A stretch of 64,000 nucleotides of DNA from Tridacna crocea. Taxonomy: Eukaryota > Mollusca > Bivalvia > Cardiida > Cardiidae. Both the position numbers and the translations under genes were made by a program. Under the pieces are notes generated by a model. That model searched no databases. It saw only the letters and a list, made by a program, of their open reading frames with translations, and was not told the DNA's origin. The stretch's first letter is position 1; each line of letters starts with the position of its first letter. This document shows, one piece after another, positions 9,357 to 19,640 of this stretch. The DNA is taken from contig OX031064.1 in the NCBI GenBank assembly GCA_943736015.1, positions 30,565,361-30,629,360 of the forward strand, read 5' to 3'.

Positions 9357-10059
9357 GATAATTTTTCCGAAAAATCGTTCCAGTATCTGCTAAAAGACAG
9401 AGACAGTCTACTAACAAAAAACTGGGACATCAAACATTTTTGAATTTATAGCAAAAATCTTAACTTTGAAGTAACATTTTTAAAAATCTGTATAGTTGCA
9501 TGTTTGCCATGTTCCTGTTTGAACTACCTTATAAGTTGACTATCGTAATAACAAAGTTTAATTCAAATTTCAAACCTTCCATTCCCTCTAGAAGAAAAGA
9601 TGTTACAGATTCATTTTCAGGAAGCGAATACGTGCTATACTTATTTTTATTGAAAAGCTAGTCAAGGGTTAGCTGGGTGTACGTTTGATCTCGGTGTTTC
9701 ACCGTCAAAGTGGATGATCTATTTGAAAAACTGTTGTGTTCTTTTTAGGCACCGACTAGTCAACACACACGTGTCATAATTAAGTGTTTATCACGTTATC
9801 ACTTGTAAAGGTTTGGAATTGTTAAAAGCTGTGACGGAGGGTAAGTCTGTTCTAATTACTGGTGCCAAAAGATGCATTTTTCTGCCTAAACATTTTTTTT
9901 TCAAATGCATTATGTAACCTGGGTTAACAGGTCCCACTTTAAACGGTATACTTGCACTAACTTCTTTAGGAATGGAGGGGGTATTTGTTTAATTTAAGTC
10001 AAACCTTATCTTACTAAATATATTAAATGTCACTTTTAAAGCCGATAGTAAAACCTCAA
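9357..10059. other. No recognised feature
   Basis: Mostly AT-rich; an acceptor-like 'gttctttttaggcaccg' occurs at 9738-9754 but no convincing exon follows. Confidence 0.4.
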
Positions 10060-10208
10060 AAGTTATTTCAAAGGAATATCTTGAGGAAAAATATCTCCGT
10101 ATCGGATAGTGTAGATCTAGGATCAGACTGCACGTTCTTCCTGGTGTGATCTGAATCTATATTGTCTGCAAAAGGTCATTGAGTCGCACTTGGTAACCAA
10201 AGGCTTAA
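10060..10208 (-). mobile_element. T211 TTAA element, minus orientation
   Basis: Core 'gtgtagatctaggatcagac' and 'ctgcaaaaggtcattgagtc' lead to a terminal 'ccaaaggcttaa' with TTAA at 10205-10208. The distal end is not clear. Confidence 0.55.
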
Positions 10209-10540
10209 TGCAGTCTGCATTCAAAAAGCTCTATCAACACGCCTGGCAGGAGAGAGTGCTTATAAATGATACCGCTTTACTCTCGAAGTCTACCGAAAAA
10301 ACGATAAAACAACAGTTTCTATTTTGTGTGTGTCTTCGAAAAAGATAACTGATGAAACTAACGGCACAGCCGTTTTAGGGTAGTTCATTTATCGCGTTTA
10401 GTGTGTAATCCATTTAAAAAATATGACACTTTCACTATTCAGGTATATACAGGATTGGGAAAAATTGTCAGGTTGAAAGGGAAGTAACTCGTGGTGACGC
10501 GTCAGTAACGGTATATGACAAATGATCTATTACCTCGATC

Positions 10541-10548
10541 TATAAATA
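10541..10548 (+). promoter_or_regulatory. Possible TATA box
   Basis: TATAAATA lies about 30 bp upstream of a plausible start region near 10571-10581 and 56 bp upstream of an ATG at 10597. No initiator or other element confirms it, and AT-rich DNA makes chance matches common. Confidence 0.25.
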
Positions 10549-10596
10549 TTCATGAGCAATCAAATGGAGTAGCTGCAATCATAGGACCAACAAGCA

Positions 10597-10632
10597 ATGG
10601 AACGAATTGGTTTTGGAACGAAAAAGCCCAAG
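10597..10632 (+). CDS. Speculative 12-codon first coding exon
   Basis: ATG with purine at -3 and G at +4 opens MERIGFGTKKPK, then AG|GTCAGT, a usable splice donor in phase 0. Continuing the frame without splicing gives only about 30 codons. A TATA-like box lies upstream. I know no protein starting like this and no partner exon is identified, so this is a hypothesis for transcript data, not a gene call. Confidence 0.15.
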
Positions 10633-11544
10633 GTCAGTTGGAAAATTTGTATCATTTCACGAGAAGCTAGTTTCAATCAAAAATAAGTATCTCAACGATC
10701 GATAGCCTCGCCCAAGGTATTTTAATATGCCATTTCAAATTACATATTTGAGTGACATCGTAAAAGTCATTTGCCTGAGAAAAAATGAGTTAAACTGGGT
10801 TTATTTCCTTCGGTTTTGCACAAAATGGTTGAACTAAAACTCTACGAAGTCTGGGTACGCTGTCTCGGTATAGACTCGGTATAGACTCTAAATTTGGGTA
10901 CGCTATGACAAAATGGATACACTGGCATGTGTAGAAATATGTATCATATATCTGCAAATAAAGATCTGCAAATAAAGATTTAAATTGAAATGTCGTCCTA
11001 GATAGCAGCAAATTATGAAGAAAATGGCAATATTCACATATTTAAATTGAACTACTTTATGCCAAGTTTTATATTCTTGTGCTAAAGCCCGGGACCTTTC
11101 GGAGGTTGATTAATTTATCAGTGTCATTGACGACCGACTTTTTTTGAAAAGGGCCGAGTTATTCCACTTGAAATTACGTTTTTCAGCCCGTCTGGCTTTT
11201 TTTGCGACAAAAGAGCATATACTCATTGCTTTGTCTGTATGTATGTGGTTAGGACAGAGAACGTAGTGATGATATTCCAAAGTGTTTGAAGCATTTTCAA
11301 GCTACAAATATCTGGGATATTCCGGCGAAATTTAAGAGGGAACTACTTGAACTCAATCCCTTTCTACTGCTGTGTACCTAAACGCGACGGAGTATTAGAT
11401 TCACGGTACAAAATAAGATACATGGTTATCAAAATTCAATCTTGAACTCATTGTGGTATTGTCTTCGACAAATACCACAAAAACAAGAAGACTGATGTCA
11501 CAGACATGCATTACACGATATCCTTAAACAGTACTATTACAGGA
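10633..11544. other. Mostly unrecognised; two tiny direct repeats
   Basis: 'ctcggtatagactcggtata' (near 10863) and 'atctgcaaataaagatctgc' (near 10950) are short tandem duplications. Nothing else is supported. Confidence 0.45.
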
Positions 11545-11773
11545 ATTAACTCTTTACCAAACAACAGATTTATAGAAAGGTCCAAATTGAAAGCATTTGC
11601 AGACGACAAATAAATGTGACTGAAAAATTGAAATTAGATTTGGGAAGAGTAGAAAACATTGTGGGAAAAGGAGAAAATGCTGGTTACCAGCATTTTCTCC
11701 TCTTCCCACAATGTTTATAAAAGGCCTCCATCAAAGGGCCATCAGAAGTCGTAATTGTGTTGTACAGGGTTAA
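11545..11773 (-). mobile_element. T229 MITE, 229 bp
   Basis: TTAA at 11545-11548 and 11770-11773. Hairpin perfect except one change in the right arm (ctcctcttccc). Confidence 0.9.
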
Positions 11774-11935
11774 AATGATGCTGAAAATGGCAGTTAAAAA
11801 AAAATCAGTCAACTGATAACTTAAACATCAATCAGATTATATGGCACTTCTCATCAAAGTATCACTCCTTCCAGACATTTATCCACTAGTTAGTGACAAG
11901 TCTACAATTATATAATTATGATTATGTACCAGACT

Positions 11936-12160
11936 TTAACTCTTCGCCAAATGACAAAATTTTAGACTTGTCCAAATTGAAAACACTTGCAGAAAATCAA
12001 ATGCGACTCAAAAATTGAAATTTGTTTTAGATAGGGTAGAAAACATTGTGGGAAAAGGAGAAAATGCTCCCTACCAGCATTTTCTCCTTATACTACAATA
12101 TTTTCAAATGGCTTCTTTTTCAGGGTCATTAAAAGTTGGAATTGTGCGGTAGAGAGTTAA
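11936..12160 (-). mobile_element. T229 MITE, chained to the next copy
   Basis: Right TTAA (12157-12160) is also the start of the following copy. Centre decayed to ctccctaccagc; right arm ctccttatactacaata. Confidence 0.88.
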
Positions 12161-12365
12161 ATAGACTGAGTCGTATTGAAAACACTTCCACCAAATATTA
12201 AATATGGTTCTAATGATAGGATTTGCCAATGAAAGGGTAGTATACATTGTGGGAAAAGGAGAAAATGCTGGTTACCAGTATTTTCTCCTTTTCTCCCAAT
12301 GTTTGCAAAAGGCTTCTTCCTCCACACAGTTTGGTGACAAACTGGAGATGGTTGGTAAAAGGTCA
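12157..12365 (-). mobile_element. T229 MITE, diverged left side
   Basis: Shares TTAA with the copy before. Hairpin is good (gctggttaccagtat) but the proximal part is poorly conserved. Confidence 0.7.
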
Positions 12366-12559
12366 CAATAAGATATCATGTCTCAACTTTTGTTGTCTTT
12401 GAAGTCTTTTGTGCCGTCTTATCTTTGATCTGCACTGTCTACTTTGCTGAGAAATCTGTGCAGAGAAACTCTAGACAAAAGAAACCTTGATAATCATTGT
12501 ACTTTACTAGGGACTTTATTTTAGATTCAACTGGTTTATGCCTAAGTCACAAATAAAAC

Positions 12560-13060
12560 AGGCCCCGAACGATATCTTCCAACTTTGCCGATTCTCAGAT
12601 TTGAGACATTGTGTGGGCGCCAAATGACACAAGCAGTCACAAATCAAACACACACCAGACGGCAGTTTTTTCGGAAATGCCGTGCATGCACTTTTCAGTT
12701 CAGAATTACACTAGGCGGCCACTGAATGGACATCAATGGCACCTGTGCAGACATCTTTTGGACTTTGTGCCACTGTTTGGCTACCATCTGGTCACTGAGC
12801 CATCACCTTATGATGACAGAGCCTGAATAATGAGTTAACAGGCTCTCCGATGGCCTAAAAATTGTCCAGTGGCCGTCCAATTATATGTTTGTTTTAAACC
12901 TTGAACAGGCATCTGATGGTGTCTCAAAACTGAGCTGCCGCCGATCAAATTGAACTGCCACCAGGCGGTCGCCGTTCGGTCCCCATATGATAGTGTCAAA
13001 ATCTGCTGAAAAACTAGCATTCCAGTACCAGTTCGTTATATGTGACTGGCCATTATTTGG
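12560..13060. repeat. Dispersed repeat N520, copy 1
   Basis: About 500 bp alignable with 15340-15868: shared stretches include 'aagcagtcacaaatcaa', 'cagacatctttt', 'ggctaccatctggtca', 'tgagttaacaggctctcc', 'ctgctgaaaaactagca'. Near both ends 'gcagtcacaaat' and its inverse 'atatgtgactgg' occur, hinting at an inverted-end element. ORFs here (for example 12611-12826 and 12881-13264 on opposite strands) are not conserved as protein between copies as far as I can see. Confidence 0.7.
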
Positions 13061-13270
13061 GCACTTAAATACTATACCAAATGATACCAATATCCAACCT
13101 GCCTGGAAGGACTTTGAACAGTTTCGGAAAAGAACAAAATGCTGATAGCAAGTATTTCGTCTTTTATCCAGAATTTTTTTCTTACCTATCAAAAACAAAT
13201 CCAATCCTCTTAAAAACAAAAGTTTGTTGCCTGCAGATGCATTTAATTTGAAATAGTTCATCAATTAATT
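13060..13270 (+). mobile_element. Decayed T229
   Basis: 'actataccaaatgatacc', 'cggaaaagaacaaaatgctg', 'gttgcctgcagatgcattta' occur in family order with many substitutions. Confidence 0.5.
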
Positions 13271-13273
13271 GTA

Positions 13274-13405
13274 TGTTAACTCAGTATTTTCTTTTCTCAC
13301 AAAGTTTGCTTCCCTTCCAAAAGCAACTTGCCGTTTTTTCAATCATATTTATTTTGTTTTCTTGGACAAGTCTAAAATTTTGTCATTTGGAAAGACTTAT
13401 GGGTA
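13274..13405 (+). mobile_element. T229 right-half fragment
   Basis: Right hairpin arm remnant (ttttcttttctcacaaagtt) then 'cttggacaagtctaaaattt' and 'gtcatttggaaag'. Confidence 0.55.
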
Positions 13406-13489
13406 AACTATTTACATGTACATTATAATTCCGTGTTATCATGATCCAAAGAATGAGGCCATTTACTATACATTGGGGGGGTTGGGGAA

Positions 13490-14705
13490 TAGGAAGAAAA
13501 TTCTGGTAACCAGCAATCTCTCCTTTTCCCACAACATTTTCTCACCTTTCAAGTATTTATTTCAACATAAACTGAATCACATTAACCGTAATTTACTTAA
13601 ATTTTGGGACAGTAAAAAATAATTATTTTTTTTCGTGGCCCAATACTTTGGTCTACAAAAAATAATTATTTTGTCAGCTGTCCCAAAAATTATGGTCAAA
13701 CGCGACAATCTGTCATACTGAAAGTCACTCGCCGCTAGCCCTTCGAATATTGCGGACGTTGAAATATTGGAACGTCACTGATGTCAGGTTTGCAGGGTGA
13801 TCTATTTTTAGACAGATTGGAATTCCACCGATTAATTTGAGCACTAAAGGTTTAATACTTCGCTTTTTCTCATTATTTTTGTTGATTATTAACTCGTCAC
13901 TCATTATTGTCTGCATTTTTGGATCGCAATGAAGATGATATTTTGCATTTGTAGATAAATTCACAACATATCTTACCTCCTTACATTTACGTGAGGTGAA
14001 CAATGTTAATTCCACTCTGACAAGTACATGGTCGGACCAATCTCAAATTTGATTGGTTCGTCGATCTTCGATCGATAAACCTTGGGTAAAATCGTGTACC
14101 TTGATTTTTATTTATAAACATTGAACTCGATTGACCATGAATTACATGCGTGTCAACTCTGTCAACTTCGGATGTACACACGTTATATACACGTTATGAA
14201 TCTTGGATAGAAGTTTATCACACCCTTTTTACACTTACGCCGGATTTCTTTTTTATTTTGGGTTTAAATTAGACTGTCAGGTGATCGTTTTTTGTGTCTT
14301 GAATCAGGTAACTCCCATTGAAATCGTGAGGGTTGGGAAGCATGCTTACGACGTTATGTGTGGAGAAATAAAACTAGATCTACGCGAATTAAATATCTGC
14401 AAACAAAAGTTTTCAAATGGATTGAAAGATTTCTTTTTTGTCTCTAAATAGATAGATTCTATTCACTGTCCCAATTCTTTGGAACAAAAAATTACCGATC
14501 TCACTTTGCAATTTTTAGTATGTCCCAAACCTTTGGGTCATGAAAAATAATTATTTTCGCGATTTTTGGTGTCCCAATTCTTTGGGTGTCCCAAAACATA
14601 CGCAAATTACGGTATTTTGTTCTCTGCAAATGCTTTGAATATGGACAATTCTAATATGTTGTTGTTGTTGTTTGGGTTGATCCTTTATCAATTTAACCCA
14701 AACAG
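13490..14705 (+). mobile_element. T229 MITE split by a TA-flanked element
   Basis: Left piece: 'aggaagaaaattctggtaac' through 'tgaatcacatta' (to 13583). Right piece from 14612: 'attttgttctctgcaaatgc' to 'gtttgggttgatcc'. Removing 13584-14613 restores the family wording around 'cacattattttgttctctg'. Confidence 0.65.
13584..14613. mobile_element. Non-autonomous element with ACCGTAATTT ends, about 1030 bp
   Basis: Left end ACCGTAATTTAC and, 15 bases further in, 'ttttgggaca'; the right end inverted reads ACCGTAATTTGCG and then 'ttttgggaca'. Inside both ends 'aaaaataattatttt' and 'cccaat..tttgg' words repeat. The interrupted T229 is consistent with a TA duplication. Internal ORFs of 64-96 codons are not recognisable transposases. 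Confidence 0.65.
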
Positions 14706-14757
14706 TTCTGCAGTAAGCCAAATAAAAAGCTTTTGCAGAAAACAAATTTAATGATGC

Positions 14758-14984
14758 TTAACCCTTTACCACAATAATATATAGACCTATTCAAATCCAA
14801 AGAATTTGTAGGTGTAACTTAACAGTGGCTCAAATGATGCAATTTTTTTCTTTGTTAGAGTAGAGAACTTTGTGGAAAAAGGAGAAAATGCTAGTCACCA
14901 GCATTTTCTCCTTTTCCCACAAAGTTTTCCAGAGGCCTCTCCCTCAGGGTCGTTAAAAGTCATTGTTGTGTTTAAGCGGGTTAA
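14758..14984 (-). mobile_element. T229 MITE with rearranged stem base pair
   Basis: The stem base reads 'aactttgtgg' against 'ccacaaagtt', where the usual copy has 'aacattgtgg' and 'ccacaatgtt': both partners have changed. Right TTAA abuts the next fragment. Confidence 0.88.
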
Positions 14985-15134
14985 GTGATGATTTCTGTCT
15001 TTGATACTGTAGAAAACTTTGTGGGAAAAGGAGAAAATGCTGGTAATCAGCATTTTCTCCTTTTCCCACAAGGTTTTCTATAGGCTTCTCTTTCCGGATC
15101 GTTAAAAGTCAGGATTGTGTGCTATCGTGCTAAA
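14985..15134 (-). mobile_element. T229 MITE, left end missing
   Basis: Hairpin 'aactttgtggg' against 'cccacaaggtt' leaves a T-G wobble at the base pair that is T-A in the neighbouring copy. Distal end 'attgtgtgctatcg' decayed. Confidence 0.75.
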
Positions 15135-15339
15135 ATAGGAAAATTAATGAGAGAGGCCTCAAACATGTCCCACAGGCAAATAAAAAGGAAGATGGTGTGA
15201 ATAATAAATGATCATTTTACATAATCTAGTTTCATGTTACCAAACCTCATCAAAAAACATGACTAAGTGCTTGTGTGCCTATGTTACCCCAACCCTTAAC
15301 CACACAATCCCAAGTATAAACCATTAAATAAAACGGGTG

Positions 15340-15868
15340 CGGGGGACAATTTCTTCTAACTTTACTGATTAAAAAATTTGAGATATCATCATGGCCCTAT
15401 ATAGTTCAAGACATTTTGCTCAAGCAGTCACAAATCAACATGGCATCAGATGGTAATTTCCTCAGAAATGCGGTGCTTGCACTTTTCAGTTAAAAAAAGC
15501 AACAGGTGACGACCAGACGGACATTTGGTGACACCAAGATGGACATCAGGTGGCAACCAGACAGTGCCCATACAGACATCTTTCAGACTTTGTGCTGCCA
15601 TAGGCTACCGTCAGGTCAACGTATGATATGTGCCATCATTTGTGTTCAACTAATTACTATGAGCTCTCCAATGGCCCAAAAATTACCCAGTTAATTACTA
15701 TCCAATTATAACTTTTTTCTAAACTTTGAACAGCCAGTCAAAATTGCTGGACAGTTACTCAAAATTGAACTGCCGCCTGACTGTCACTGCATGGTCCCTA
15801 GTCGGTTGTGACAAAATCTTCTGAAAAACTCGCAGCCCTATGGCAGTCTGTTATTTGTGACTGGGGCA
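15340..15868. repeat. Dispersed repeat N520, copy 2
   Basis: Second copy of the repeat at 12560-13060. A short T229 left-end fragment (cttaaccacacaatccc) precedes it at 15295-15312. Confidence 0.7.
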
Positions 15869-15921
15869 TTACCACACAATCCCAAATTCTACCTTTGTTA
15901 ACTGGTTTTATGGAACTGGCC

Positions 15922-16361
15922 TTAACCATTTACCACTTACTCCTGAGTTTTAATAACCCGGAAGAAAGATTTTGAAAATGCTGTGGGAGAAGGAGAAAAT
16001 GCCAGCATTTTCTCCTTCTCCAACATATATTTCCTAACCTTACAGAAACAAATAAAATCATTTGAGCTACATATAATTTTTCGTCTGCAAATGCTTTAAC
16101 CCTTTACAAAACAATTTCTGGTTTTTACGACCCTGAGAAAGAAGCCTTCAGACAACATTGTGGGAAAAGAAGAAAATGCTGGTTACCAGCATTTTCTCCT
16201 TTTCCCATGTTTTCTATTCTTCACATAACAAATTTCAAATTTTCAGTCACTTTTATTTTGTCGTCTGCAAATGCTTTCAATTTCGACCAGTATCATATTT
16301 TGTCGTTTGGTAAAGGGGTAAATTTAGACCGGTCTAAAATCCTGTAGTGGTAAAGAGTTCA
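15922..16361 (+). mobile_element. T229 MITE (outer) carrying a nested T229
   Basis: Left part 15922-16099 ends in 'gtctgcaaatgctttaa'; after the inner copy the sequence resumes as 'atttagaccggtctaaaatc' and ends 'gtggtaaagagttc'. Joined, these give normal family order. The left hairpin arm is nearly complete, the centre lost its GGT..ACC. Confidence 0.85.
16096..16322 (+). mobile_element. T229 MITE (inner), inserted at TTAA
   Basis: TTAA at 16096-16099; the other side has GTAA at 16319-16322, one change from TTAA. Same orientation as its host. Right arm is short (ccttttcccatgttttc). Confidence 0.88.
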
Positions 16362-16560
16362 AGGCCCCTTATGAAAATGACTTCTGAAAACTGTGAGAAA
16401 AAGAGGAAATGCTGGTAAACAGCATTTTCTCCTTTTCCCACAATGTTTTTTACTATTTCAAGGAAATCTTGTAGTTTTTGAGCAATATTTAACTTTTTAT
16501 TTCATTTGAAAATGCAAATGCTATTTATATGGACATGTTAAATTCATTTTTGCCCTTAAA
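16360..16560 (+). mobile_element. T229 MITE, decayed ends
   Basis: Centre gctggtaaacagc with near-complete arms; left terminus eroded (ttcaaggccccttat). Confidence 0.65.
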
Positions 16561-16838
16561 AGACATCAAGATCAAATATAATATACAGAAATTCCAAGGA
16601 AACTTGTTCATGCTCATTTCGATATCCAAGGTTAGTTGCGTGTACAGTTAATTCTTTATTTCCACGCACATGAATGTTATCAAACTTTTATGTAGTTTAA
16701 ACATATTTAATCATCAAATTTAAAGCATTTAAAGACGAATTAATAGAATAACAAACATAACTGACAAAATGGATTGGAATTAAAGCAAAGATTATTTGCT
16801 TTTTCTCTAATTTCCAGGTACACAGTTAATTGTAAATT
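16561..16838. other. No recognised feature
   Basis: AT-rich with no family repeat beyond a possible 'aaagcatttaaagacgaatt' remnant near 16721. Confidence 0.4.
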
Positions 16839-17060
16839 TTAACTCCTTACCATTATCGACAAAATTTTAGGTTTGTCCAAATCAAAAGCATTTGCAGATG
16901 ACAAAAGTGACTGAAAATTTGAAATTTGTTATGTGAAGGATAGGAAACATTGTGGGGAAAGTAGAAAATGCTGTACTATCAGCATTTTCTCCTTTTCCCA
17001 CAATGTTTTCCAAGACTTCTTTCTCAAGATTGTCAAAAGTAGGGATTGGTAATGGGTTAA
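16839..17060 (-). mobile_element. T229 MITE, ATTACC end on the right
   Basis: TTAA both ends. Hairpin centre widened to gctgtactatcagc. Confidence 0.87.
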
Positions 17061-17084
17061 AAATCATTCTTTGCCGAGATTTCA

Positions 17085-17160
17085 CTGTATGGGACCATGT
17101 AGATCCAAGATCAGACTCAGCTTTTTTCTGTAAAGCTTGATCTTGCTCTATTTGCTTCTT
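17085..17160. mobile_element. T211 core fragment
   Basis: 'gtagatccaagatcagactc' facing 'gcttgatcttgctcta', the palindromic core of the family, without termini. Confidence 0.45.
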
Positions 17161-17194
17161 TGAAGTTTTACGCTACAATACGTGTTTGGCTCAA

Positions 17195-17406
17195 ATCCCT
17201 GCAATCAGTGCACCTACACATATGCTTCCTGCCATTCTCACACTACTGCTGCCACAACTTTCTTTCCATACCAATGACCACTTTTCTCACATGCATCTAA
17301 GGTGAGGGGCAAAAAATCACTAGAAAGAAAGTTTGCCTCACATGTGCACCTAACTTGCAACTACCAGGTCACAAGTCAGATAAGCTAACTACTCAGCTAC
17401 CCTGCC
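17195..17406 (-). mobile_element. SINE-1, minus strand
   Basis: On the minus strand it opens with a tRNA-like head: A-box-like 'gtagctgagtagttagctta' then B-box-like 'gacctggtagttgcaag'. The body shares 'cagtgcacctacacatatgc' and 'ctttctttccata' with SINE-1 copies at 22225, 33790 and 63530. Confidence 0.6.
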
Positions 17407-17448
17407 ATAAAAGCCCACGAAATTGCACTTAAACGCCTAAGTGTCAAT

Positions 17449-17688
17449 TTAACTCTTTACCAAACGACGAAATTTTAGACTTGTCTAAACTGAAAGCACT
17501 TGCAGACAACAACAAAAATGTGCCTGAAAAAATTGAAATTTGACTTGGGAAGGGTAGAAAAGGTTGTGGAAAAAGAAGAAAATGCTGGTTACCAGCATTT
17601 TCTCCTTTTCCCACAATGTTTTCAAAAGGCTTCTCTCTTAGAGGGTTGTTAAAAGTCGGGATAGCGTGGTACAACATGATTGTATTAA
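17449..17688 (-). mobile_element. T229 MITE
   Basis: Left TTAACTCTTTACCAAACGAC is intact; the right terminus is eroded (gcgtggtacaacatg) before a TTAA at 17685-17688. Hairpin left arm has 'ggttgtggaaaaagaag'. Confidence 0.82.
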
Positions 17689-17711
17689 CAAAGCTTGCAG
17701 GATAAAAAGTT

Positions 17712-17902
17712 TAAACCTTTACAAATGACAAAATGTTCGATTTGATCAAATTGAAAGTATGCACAGACAGACAATTAAAGCATAGCTCAATTGATAAAAT
17801 TGAGTATGAACTACCAGCATTTTCTCCTTTTCCCAGAGTCTTTTCAAAACCATCTTTCCTTGGGGTTCATTAAAACTCGGGCATCATGTGGTAAAGAGTC
17901 AT
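17712..17902 (-). mobile_element. T229 MITE, left hairpin arm lost
   Basis: Ends 'tttaaacctttacaaatgac' and 'catgtggtaaagagtc'; only the right arm (ccagcattttctccttttcc) remains. Confidence 0.65.
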
Positions 17903-18299
17903 GATCAGCTCCATAAAACCATTTATTAACACTGATATGTAAACATTAATTGTGCAATTACCTTTTTTATTTACTTTGATCCTAAATCCCTGTACAGCAT
18001 TAATGTGCTGAAAAATGCTTTGAAATCATGGACTTAATTACAGATATACATCACAGATCTAGTACCCTAATTGCATTAAAATTTTCAATTAAAACTACTT
18101 GTTTTTCATCTCATTTTCAATTAGTCAAAAAATCTCTTTGCAACTCTCATTAAAAGCAACTCACTTGGAGGAAACACTGAACATTTCCATGTGGAAGAAG
18201 CCTTTCAAAGCCATCATTCAGAAAAAAAATACTGCTGACCAATTTTCTGCCTATCACCATAATTCTGTTAACCATTAGTTTTTAGTTTCAACATATTTA
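17903..18299. other. No recognised feature
   Basis: AT-rich; possible T229 scraps (ctgaccaattttctgcctat) are too weak to call. Confidence 0.4.
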
Positions 18300-18493
18300 T
18301 TTCACATCATTTGAGAAACAAGTTTTTAAAAATCACGCTAATCTCTCTCGATTCTGCTGCCTGGGAACTACACTAGTACTCGCGCAGAATGTATGGGCCA
18401 ATGAAAAATCTGTAAGTTGACACCTGCTCCCAGGTCTTCAACTCAGGACCTTTTGGTTGTAAAGCGGACACTTTACCTCACAACCATGGGCAC
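18300..18493 (-). mobile_element. SINE-2, minus strand
   Basis: Minus strand: tRNA-like head with 'ggttgtgaggtaaagtgtcc' and B-box-like 'ggtcctgagttgaagacc', then a body with 'ttggcccatacattctgcgc' and 'gaatcgagagagatt'. Matches 59390-59583 and 62462-62585. Probably tRNA-derived. Confidence 0.65.
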
Positions 18494-18496
18494 CAC

Positions 18497-18560
18497 TAAC
18501 CCTTAATCACACACTCAAGACTTTTTACAGATACTGCTGAAGAAACTTTTTTTGATACCA
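18497..18560 (+). mobile_element. T229 left-end fragment
   Basis: 'aacccttaatcacacactca' and 'agactttttacagatactg' only. Confidence 0.45.
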
Positions 18561-18804
18561 TTTTACTATCAACATCACCAACAATATTGTGTATCAAGGA
18601 AAAGCCTCTCTGAAGATCATTATTATCAAAAAAAAAATCCATGACCTAGTGTTGTATTAATGTCTTAGAATTTTAGAAATTCTACATTGGTCAGAATGAT
18701 ATTGTAGAAAAAAGGAGTAAAGTAAGAGCCCATTATTTAGATGAGTTTTACTAACCATAATGGGAGACAATATAATTATTTTGATTTCAAGATTCAGGGG
18801 AGAC

Positions 18805-18881
18805 AATGGTACAGTTACAATGTTTCCAAAAGGCTTCCCTGTCAGGGTCCTGAAAATCAGGGATTGTTTGGTAAAGGGTTA
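18805..18881 (-). mobile_element. T229 right-end fragment, minus orientation
   Basis: 'caatgtttccaaaaggcttc' to 'gggattgtttggtaaagg' and TTAA at 18878-18881. Everything proximal to the hairpin is missing. Confidence 0.65.
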
Positions 18882-18995
18882 ATGCATTTCTGCATACCTA
18901 CCCTATCTTGAAACAGCACGAGATTTGACATTTTCTTTGGAAGAATATTCTAAGAATATTTCTCTGAAGAACGAATCAACTAGCCTCCTTCAGGT

Positions 18996-19212
18996 TTAAT
19001 CCTTTACCATAAAATGCCAACTTTCAACAACCCTAAGAAAGAAAGCCTTTTGAAAACAATGTCGGAAAAGGAGAAAATGCTAGAAACCAGCATTTTCTCC
19101 TTTTCCCACAATGTTTTCTTCCCTACAAAAAAAATTGCACCATTTCAGCCACATTGAAAGTTTCGTCTCAATTTGGACAAGGCTAAAATTTTGTCGTGTG
19201 GTAAATGGTTAA
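18996..19212 (+). mobile_element. T229 MITE
   Basis: TTAA both ends; one mismatch at the hairpin centre (gctagaaaccagc). Part of the 'gtctgcaaatgc' segment is deleted (gtttcgtctcaatttggac). Confidence 0.87.
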
Positions 19213-19345
19213 CATTTTGAAATATCTACTCAAGTTTCCCCAATTTACTGATAAGCCTCTCCTACCACTATGTTTTTCTTTCTTAAAATATTGCCTAACA
19301 ACACATTATAGGTAAGTGGAATAGCTATAAAACTGAATGTTTTGG

Positions 19346-19440
19346 GTGTGTGATGTGTGACTCGGTGGTGATGTATGGGACTAATCTGACCTGGAGGCCC
19401 TGGGTTCAAACAAAACTGGATCTTCCATTCTGCATACTTC
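19346..19440 (+). mobile_element. SINE-3 head
   Basis: tRNA-like: A-box-like 'tgtgactcggtggtgatgta' and B-box-like 'ctgggttcaaac' 40-odd bases apart. A second copy of this wording is at 59165-59262. Element G1 begins where the similarity stops. Confidence 0.5.
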
Positions 19441-19640
19441 TGGGCCCGTATTCACCAACCATTCTTAAGAACGTTCTTTGTCTAAATATTCAAGATTTTC
19501 TGATAGTGAAGGTAACAGGACTTCTGATTGGCTAAACCAATTGGTTTAGCCGATCAGAAGTTCTGTTACTTTCACATTGACAAAATCCTGAAGAATAAGC
19601 CTAAGAATGTTCTTAAGAACGGTTGGTGGATACGGACCCT
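19441..19640. mobile_element. Foldback element G, copy 1
   Basis: The two halves are inverted copies: 'gggcccgtattcaccaacca' at the left mirrors 'ggttggtggatacggaccc' at the right, and the centre is 'tctgattggctaaaccaatt' running into its inverse. The whole 200 bp can fold into one long hairpin of roughly 95-bp arms. Confidence 0.8.

Noticed and set aside
12881-13264. 127-codon ORF
   Set aside because: Lies across repeat N520 and a decayed T229; the frame does not appear to be kept in the other N520 copy.
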